From CAMTUH01 sp947084935 (GTDB taxonomy: Bacteria > Pseudomonadota > Gammaproteobacteria > Coxiellales > Coxiellaceae): a stretch of DNA of 64,000 bases. The first letter of the stretch is position 1, and each line of letters opens with the position of its first letter. Where the stretch lies: positions 124,001 to 188,000 of the forward strand of contig CAMTUH010000004.1 in NCBI GenBank assembly GCA_947084935.1, given 5' to 3'. The notes beneath the pieces were generated by a model, which was not told the origin of the DNA, did no database searches, and saw only the letters and a list, made by a program, of their open reading frames with translations. This document shows positions 60,223 through 64,000 of the stretch, in pieces. A program made the translations under genes and the position numbers.

Positions 60223-60293
60223 AGGCTGAGGCCGGAATCGAACCGGCGTACACGGCTTTGCAGGCCGCTACATAACCACTCTGCCACCCAGCC
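60223..60293 (-). tRNA. tRNA-Cys (anticodon GCA)
   Basis: A 71-nt cloverleaf: GGCTGGG/CTCAGCC acceptor with U discriminator, anticodon loop CTGCAAA. CCA is not encoded. Confidence 0.95.
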
Positions 60294-60311
60294 GCGAACT
60301 AACTATATATT

Positions 60312-60387
<76 letters not shown>

Positions 60388-60438
60388 TTTATCCGCCGCT
60401 GCTCCGCCCTATGGGCTTCGCAGCACGGGCCTACTTCT

Positions 60439-60514
60439 GTAGCCTGGATGCAGCGTTAGCGAAATCCAGGAATTCCTGGGTTTCGTCCCGAAGCGGGGAC
60501 TTCACCCAGGCTAC
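60439..60514. repeat. GTAGCC-family palindromic repeat (clearest copy)
   Basis: GTAGCCTGGATGCAGCGTTAGCGAAATCCAGG-AATT-CCTGGGTTTCG...ACCCAGGCTAC. The two outer edges are inverted copies and each half forms its own hairpin (CCTGGAT/ATCCAGG; CCTGGGT/ACCCAGG), a REP/BIME-like design. It lies between tRNA-Gly and pgsA. Confidence 0.9.
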
Positions 60515-60543
60515 AGCTATTCCCGCGCGCAGACTGGCTATTA

Positions 60544-61104
60544 TTACCGTTCATGAGTCGTTGTCAAGTCTGTCCAGGCAACCCGTAAATAAACAATCAT
60601 CGTCCACAGCGTCAGAGCAGCCGCAATCCACAACAAAACAACACCAAGAGTCAACACCCACGCACGCATTCCCGGCGCAAACCAAATAAGTGCTATCATA
60701 GCGACCATTTGCATCACAGTTTTGAGCTTAGACAGAAAAGTCACCGCGATGCTGGCACGTTTTCCAATTTCCGCCATCCACTCACGCAGCGCAGAAATCA
60801 AAATCTCTCGGCAAATAATAATGGCCGCTGGAATCGTTAAATAGGAAGCGTAATGCTCCCCGACCACCAAAATCAAAGCCACGCCAACTAAAAGCTTATC
60901 CGCCACCGGATCTAAAAAAGCCCCGAATTCGGTCACCTGTTTTAAACTCCGCGCCAAATAACCATCCAACCAATCGGTAATGGCGGCGACGACAAAAATA
61001 ATGGCGGCTATGGGATGCGCCCATTGAAATGGCAAATAATAAACAATTCCAAAAACAGGAATGGCCAAGAGACGCAAAAAAGTCAGCAGCAGAGCGATAT
61101 TCAT
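60544..61104 (-). CDS. pgsA: CDP-diacylglycerol-glycerol-3-phosphate phosphatidyltransferase
   Basis: A membrane enzyme of phosphatidylglycerol synthesis. The CDP-alcohol phosphotransferase motif DWLDGYLARSLKQVTEFGAFLDPVADK (D-G-x2-A-R-x8-G-x3-D-x3-D) is complete. 186 aa, about four to five spans. It heads a cluster with three tRNA genes, an arrangement conserved in gammaproteobacteria. Confidence 0.96.
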   Translation of the reverse strand: MNIALLLTFLRLLAIPVFGIVYYLPFQWAHPIAAIIFVVAAITDWLDGYLARSLKQVTEFGAFLDPVADKLLVGVALILVVGEHYASYLTIPAAIIICREILISALREWMAEIGKRASIAVTFLSKLKTVMQMVAMIALIWFAPGMRAWVLTLGVVLLWIAAALTLWTMIVYLRVAWTDLTTTHER

Positions 61105-61158
61105 GCGGATAATTCTACGGATTAATTCAAGCGATTGCTAGCCAATGACAGGACTTGA

Positions 61159-62397
61159 TTAGGCTGCTGGTGCAGAAGCGGTAGAAGCGGTTTGGTTCGC
61201 TTCCTGCAAACTTTTTTGAAACAAACAACAGGATTTTGCCAAGCCTTTTTCGCGCCCCGAATAGGAAACACCAGAACCACTGCCCAATGCACTCAATCCA
61301 ATCGTAGCAGCGCCAACACCAAACACTTTCTTACTCACAATAGCCAACGGAATTCCAAACGGAGCCCCTTTGATGCTCAGTGTCAATGCCACACCGACCA
61401 GAATGCCCAAAACCCCCAGAAAACACAACATGGCACCACCGACAATTTTTTTAATCGATCGGCGGCCTTGTAAAGTTTTTTGGGTTAATTGCGCGTAGTT
61501 TTCTTGATACTTAGCGGGATTACAAAGCACATTGGCTGTTTCCGTTAATACTTCCGTCAACGAATTCAGTTCTTTCGTGTTGGCCTTTGCTTGCTGCTCT
61601 TTTACGGCATCTAAAATAGGTTTAGCTTGCCGCGCTAAAGCCTGTTGTATCGGTTTCGTGGAATCATTTTCATATTGCAAAATTGTTTGAGATAATTCAT
61701 TGGCAGTTTCTTCACATTGCGCTTGTGCTGCAATCTTTTCATTTATTCGAAAATTTTTACCGTGTAACAAGCCATCCAAAATAGAATTCGACGATTCAAT
61801 TTGCTGTAATTCATAACTGTCGTCCTTAATCAAAAAAACAGCTCTAATGTCTCCAGGAATCTCAACGGTTTCCGACGAGTCACATTTTTGAACTTTGATC
61901 CCGCTAACGCAGAAAACAAAATAAATGTTCTCCCGATCATTCAAATAGCCTCTACGCCAATTGTAAGATTCATCTACATATTCCACCTTTGAACCATTTT
62001 GGATATTACCCATAGCATTCTTAGGAATATTAGCCAGAAGTTGGTTGTACCCATTTTTAATTTGAGTTTTCTTTTGCTCAATTTCTGCGGAATTTATGCC
62101 TGAATAATTATCTGTTATAAACTTCCTTATACGGGAATTTAAAGCTTCAGGATCAACATCAACCGATTTTTCTTCACGGTAACTGTCTTCAAGAAGCGCA
62201 GCGGCGGCGTCCAATTCGCCGAATACCATATGCATTCTCGGATAGTCTCGAGCCAGTCCCTCTTCCTCGCAGCAAACGATGCCGTTCTCTCGAATAAAAA
62301 TATTCCATCCATCCGCAACATACTGAGCCAGGTTTGTATTACCCGACAGCTCGCTCTGGGTTAGGACGTATTTTAATGGAGCGTCAAAAGATGGCAT
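61159..62397 (-). CDS. Orphan protein with C-terminal membrane hairpin, effector candidate
   Basis: A 412-aa protein of unknown family. Residues 1-310 are soluble and helical, acidic in the first third; about 320-345 and 350-372 are hydrophobic and may form a membrane hairpin; the end (QEANQTASTASAPAA) is small and polar. The promoter has a PmrA-type box and TATCAT; GAGGGT precedes ATG. It lies directly downstream of the 62456-63920 locus on the same strand, but the box between them indicates its own promoter. Translocated-effector status is inference. Confidence 0.72.
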   Translation of the reverse strand: MPSFDAPLKYVLTQSELSGNTNLAQYVADGWNIFIRENGIVCCEEEGLARDYPRMHMVFGELDAAAALLEDSYREEKSVDVDPEALNSRIRKFITDNYSGINSAEIEQKKTQIKNGYNQLLANIPKNAMGNIQNGSKVEYVDESYNWRRGYLNDRENIYFVFCVSGIKVQKCDSSETVEIPGDIRAVFLIKDDSYELQQIESSNSILDGLLHGKNFRINEKIAAQAQCEETANELSQTILQYENDSTKPIQQALARQAKPILDAVKEQQAKANTKELNSLTEVLTETANVLCNPAKYQENYAQLTQKTLQGRRSIKKIVGGAMLCFLGVLGILVGVALTLSIKGAPFGIPLAIVSKKVFGVGAATIGLSALGSGSGVSYSGREKGLAKSCCLFQKSLQEANQTASTASAPAA

Positions 62398-62420
62398 AAA
62401 TTACCCTCAAATATTCTCAT

Positions 62421-62453
62421 ATGATACCCGATATATATTAAGAGGATATTAAA
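62421..62453 (-). promoter_or_regulatory. PmrA-type box and -10 for the 61159-62397 gene
   Basis: Minus strand: TTTAATATC-CT-CTTAATATA, 7 bases, TATCAT. TTAA cores 11 bases apart; the -10 ends about 24 bases before the start codon. Confidence 0.8.
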
Positions 62454-62455
62454 CC

Positions 62456-62971
62456 CTACCCAAGAAAGGACGAGAACTGAGGGGGTGAGGATGATAAATC
62501 GTTTTCTGAAGGCTCCACCACCTCTTGAGCAGTCTGCTGGGCAGAAGAAGTATCCTCTTGTTCTGGTTCAAAAAATCTCACGTTAAACTTCTTTTTTTGA
62601 GCTCCGTCAGAACTAGGCGCCCCTGTTTTTAGAATTCCAGCACGAGGACGCACAGCATAAGCTCGAGCAAGCACAGCTGCTGCCTCTTGTACCTCTGATG
62701 ACCGACGACCTGCTTCAGGTTCTCCAATTGCTGCTGCGGCTGCTTTCCCCGATTCTTCCGTAGTGAGATCCCTTTCCTCTTCGTATAGAGTTGCCACCGA
62801 CTGAGGTTTGGGGGCAACGGAAGAGTTCACCTGTGCATGCCACCAATGGTTCACTTTCGTTTTTACATGATTCACACCTGCGCCAACATACGTAACACCC
62901 ACCGCAAGCGCTGCCGCAACGGATTGAGAAATGGGCGCTGAACCCGCAAATAACCGGGTGAATGGGCTCAC
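62456..62971 (-). CDS. C-terminal part of a frame-disrupted membrane protein (GTG start possible)
   Basis: This 171-aa frame continues, in composition, the protein encoded upstream: it begins with a hydrophobic helix (SQSVAAALAVGVTYVGAGVNHVK), then an acidic and Ala-rich tail with an E-rich end (EPEQEDTSSAQQTAQEVVEPSENDL) resembling a Dot/Icm E-block. An in-frame TGA at about 62981 blocks upstream extension, and the GTG at 62971 has AAAGG only one base away, a poor start. The most likely reading is that it is the C-terminal part of the 63920 gene separated by a one-base frameshift near 62960-62975. Confidence 0.55.
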   Translation of the reverse strand: MSPFTRLFAGSAPISQSVAAALAVGVTYVGAGVNHVKTKVNHWWHAQVNSSVAPKPQSVATLYEEERDLTTEESGKAAAAAIGEPEAGRRSSEVQEAAAVLARAYAVRPRAGILKTGAPSSDGAQKKKFNVRFFEPEQEDTSSAQQTAQEVVEPSENDLSSSPPQFSSFLG

Positions 62972-63920
62972 CTTTGGATATCACGTTTCCAATGCGGTTA
63001 AGAACACTGGAACTTTCCATCCACGCGGCCGTTTTACCCGCGACCGAAGCAATAACGCTGGGTGCGTAAGCGACAGCGGCTTTAATAGCTAACGGGAATA
63101 AAACGGTATACGCAGCGATGGTGATGAGGCTACTGACAACAGCAGTCAGAGCGCCGACAAATTTTCCAGCAAAACCACCCAACTCCTTACCTGTCTTCCA
63201 AGCCACGCGCATACTGATACCCGGTGAAGTCACGGCTCTGCCCATCAACCTCCAAACCTTACTCACGTAGTAACCCACAACAAGAAAAGCCATCGCAGTA
63301 AAAAATAAAGCTTTGAGTGCATTGTTATTGGTGTGATCGGATTTTTCTTTTAAAAGAACATACCCGTAAAAAGAAGAAGTCTCAATGACTCGAGGAAGAA
63401 ATTCAGTGAATAGTTTTACGGTGTTCCAAGCAGTCGAGCCAATGATTCTTACTCCGTTCCAAAGAAATTTTATGCCCGGAACAACAAGCGTGTAATTAAG
63501 GATTTTTTGATATTTTGGTGAGTCATCACGATGCCAGCCAAATAAATTCTTAAAAATCTTCCAACCATTGAGTTGGTCGCTTGTATCAGAGAAAACAATT
63601 CGATTCGGTATCCCGAAAAAAGAAGTCCAATAAAATGTTGAATCTTCCAGTACCTGCTCAGCTCTCAGCGCTTCTTCTTGCCCCGCTTCATTTAGATCAC
63701 CACGAATACCAGAAGTGAATTTACCCGTAACGGGGTCATAAATATCCGGTGGGAAAACAGCGAAAAATGCAGTGCGGGTCGCCTTTCCCAACAGACCTGC
63801 CCTACGAGCTCTCGAAGTCAACCAAGCTGTCTGGCGCTCTGCTGAAAAGATTTGTCCGGCGTATTTAGTGCTCCATTCCGAAAATGACAATGGGATTTTT
63901 TGATTATTTCGATTTCTCAT
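62715..63920 (-). CDS. Orphan multi-span membrane protein, effector candidate, 3' end frameshifted
   Basis: Residues 1-315 are convincing: a basic N-terminus (MRNRNNQKIPLSF), soluble region, hydrophobic segments at about 150-190, 205-228 and 245-290, no known family. From about residue 320 (after GEPIHP) the frame turns Cys/Arg rich (CGGCYVCWRRCESCKNES), out of character, while the +1 frame (62456-62971) carries a plausible helix and tail. The intact product would be about 487 aa, spanning 62456-63920. A PmrA-type box lies only 21 bases upstream, predicting a message with almost no leader. It may be a real mutation, a sequencing error or recoding. Confidence 0.65.
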   Translation of the reverse strand: MRNRNNQKIPLSFSEWSTKYAGQIFSAERQTAWLTSRARRAGLLGKATRTAFFAVFPPDIYDPVTGKFTSGIRGDLNEAGQEEALRAEQVLEDSTFYWTSFFGIPNRIVFSDTSDQLNGWKIFKNLFGWHRDDSPKYQKILNYTLVVPGIKFLWNGVRIIGSTAWNTVKLFTEFLPRVIETSSFYGYVLLKEKSDHTNNNALKALFFTAMAFLVVGYYVSKVWRLMGRAVTSPGISMRVAWKTGKELGGFAGKFVGALTAVVSSLITIAAYTVLFPLAIKAAVAYAPSVIASVAGKTAAWMESSSVLNRIGNVISKGEPIHPVICGFSAHFSIRCGSACGGCYVCWRRCESCKNESEPLVACTGELFRCPQTSVGGNSIRRGKGSHYGRIGESSRSSNWRT

Positions 63921-63927
63921 ACGACTA

Positions 63928-63960
63928 AGAATACGCCCCTTATATTAGGGAAATATTAAG
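63928..63960 (-). promoter_or_regulatory. PmrA-type box and -10 for the 63920 gene
   Basis: Minus strand: CTTAATATT-TC-CCTAATATA, 7 bases, TATTCT. The -10 ends 8 bases before the ATG, so transcription should begin at or next to the start codon. Confidence 0.75.
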
Positions 63961-63961
63961 C

Positions 63962-64000
63962 TTACCCCTGAAGCACTTCATGAATCTTCTGGGCTAATTT
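63962..64000 (-). CDS. C-terminal end of a gene cut by the window
   Basis: On the minus strand the last 12 codons read KLAQKIHEVLQG and stop (TAA at 63964-63962). Composition and position just upstream of the next promoter suggest a real gene end; identity unknown. Confidence 0.4.
   Translation of the reverse strand, partial: KLAQKIHEVLQG

Overview
The window looks like chromosome of an intracellular-type gammaproteobacterium of the order Legionellales (Coxiella/Legionella relatives). The housekeeping genes are gammaproteobacterial (pgsA followed by Gly, Cys and Leu tRNAs, tgt-yajC-secD-secF, cbpA-cbpM, trpEGDCFBA). The strongest lineage hint is a set of promoters carrying the tandem TTAA motif with 11-bp period known for the PmrA response regulator of Legionella and Coxiella. 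These sit in front of large, often membrane-spanning orphan proteins that look like Dot/Icm effector candidates. No 16S or marker phylogeny is available here, so the genus is left open.

Layout: 1-860 is the end of an unknown gene and def. 855-1759 holds two small membrane proteins. 1967-8813 is an aa3-type cytochrome c oxidase assembly operon (coxB, coxA, ctaG, surf1, ctaA, ctaB, sco, cytochrome c) with no subunit III gene inside it. 9125-11264 holds a small membrane protein, alanine dehydrogenase and a VapBC pair. 11317-15418 encodes the electron-transfer flavoprotein system (dienelactone hydrolase, etfB, etfA, and divergent ETF dehydrogenase). 15457-24153 is accessory: an effector candidate, two outer-membrane beta-barrel genes (one with three barrel modules in a single chain), cbpA-cbpM, a GH18-like secreted protein and another effector candidate. 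24266-34155 is mostly core (HPP protein, cysteine desulfurase, OPT transporter, trmJ, suhB, secF-secD-yajC-tgt). 34350-43032 holds an effector candidate, an MFS carrier, mnmA-phhB-mfd packed end to end, a Cys-rich secreted peptide and a HAD phosphatase. 43219-49665 is a complete overlapping trp operon. 49717-57626 mixes envelope genes with three large candidate effectors, one of them an extended proline iminopeptidase. 58104-60170 is a small island with an AbiEi/AbiEii toxin-antitoxin pair, bounded by a 60-bp duplication of the 3' part of the tRNA-Leu gene. 60111-61104 is the tRNA/pgsA cluster, and 61159-63920 is a run of PmrA-box effector candidates.

Two themes connect the window. First, seven promoters share the layout TTAA-N7-TTAA, then 7 bases, then a -10-like hexamer. 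They drive at least six orphan proteins and one outer-membrane protein; four candidate proteins begin with the same residues, MSRR, and two of those end in Ser/Thr-rich tails. Second, intergenic palindromic repeats of at least three families are abundant and repeatedly reach into gene ends, supplying the last residues or the stop codon of several proteins.

All functional names come from motif reading and family memory; no database or folding computation was run.
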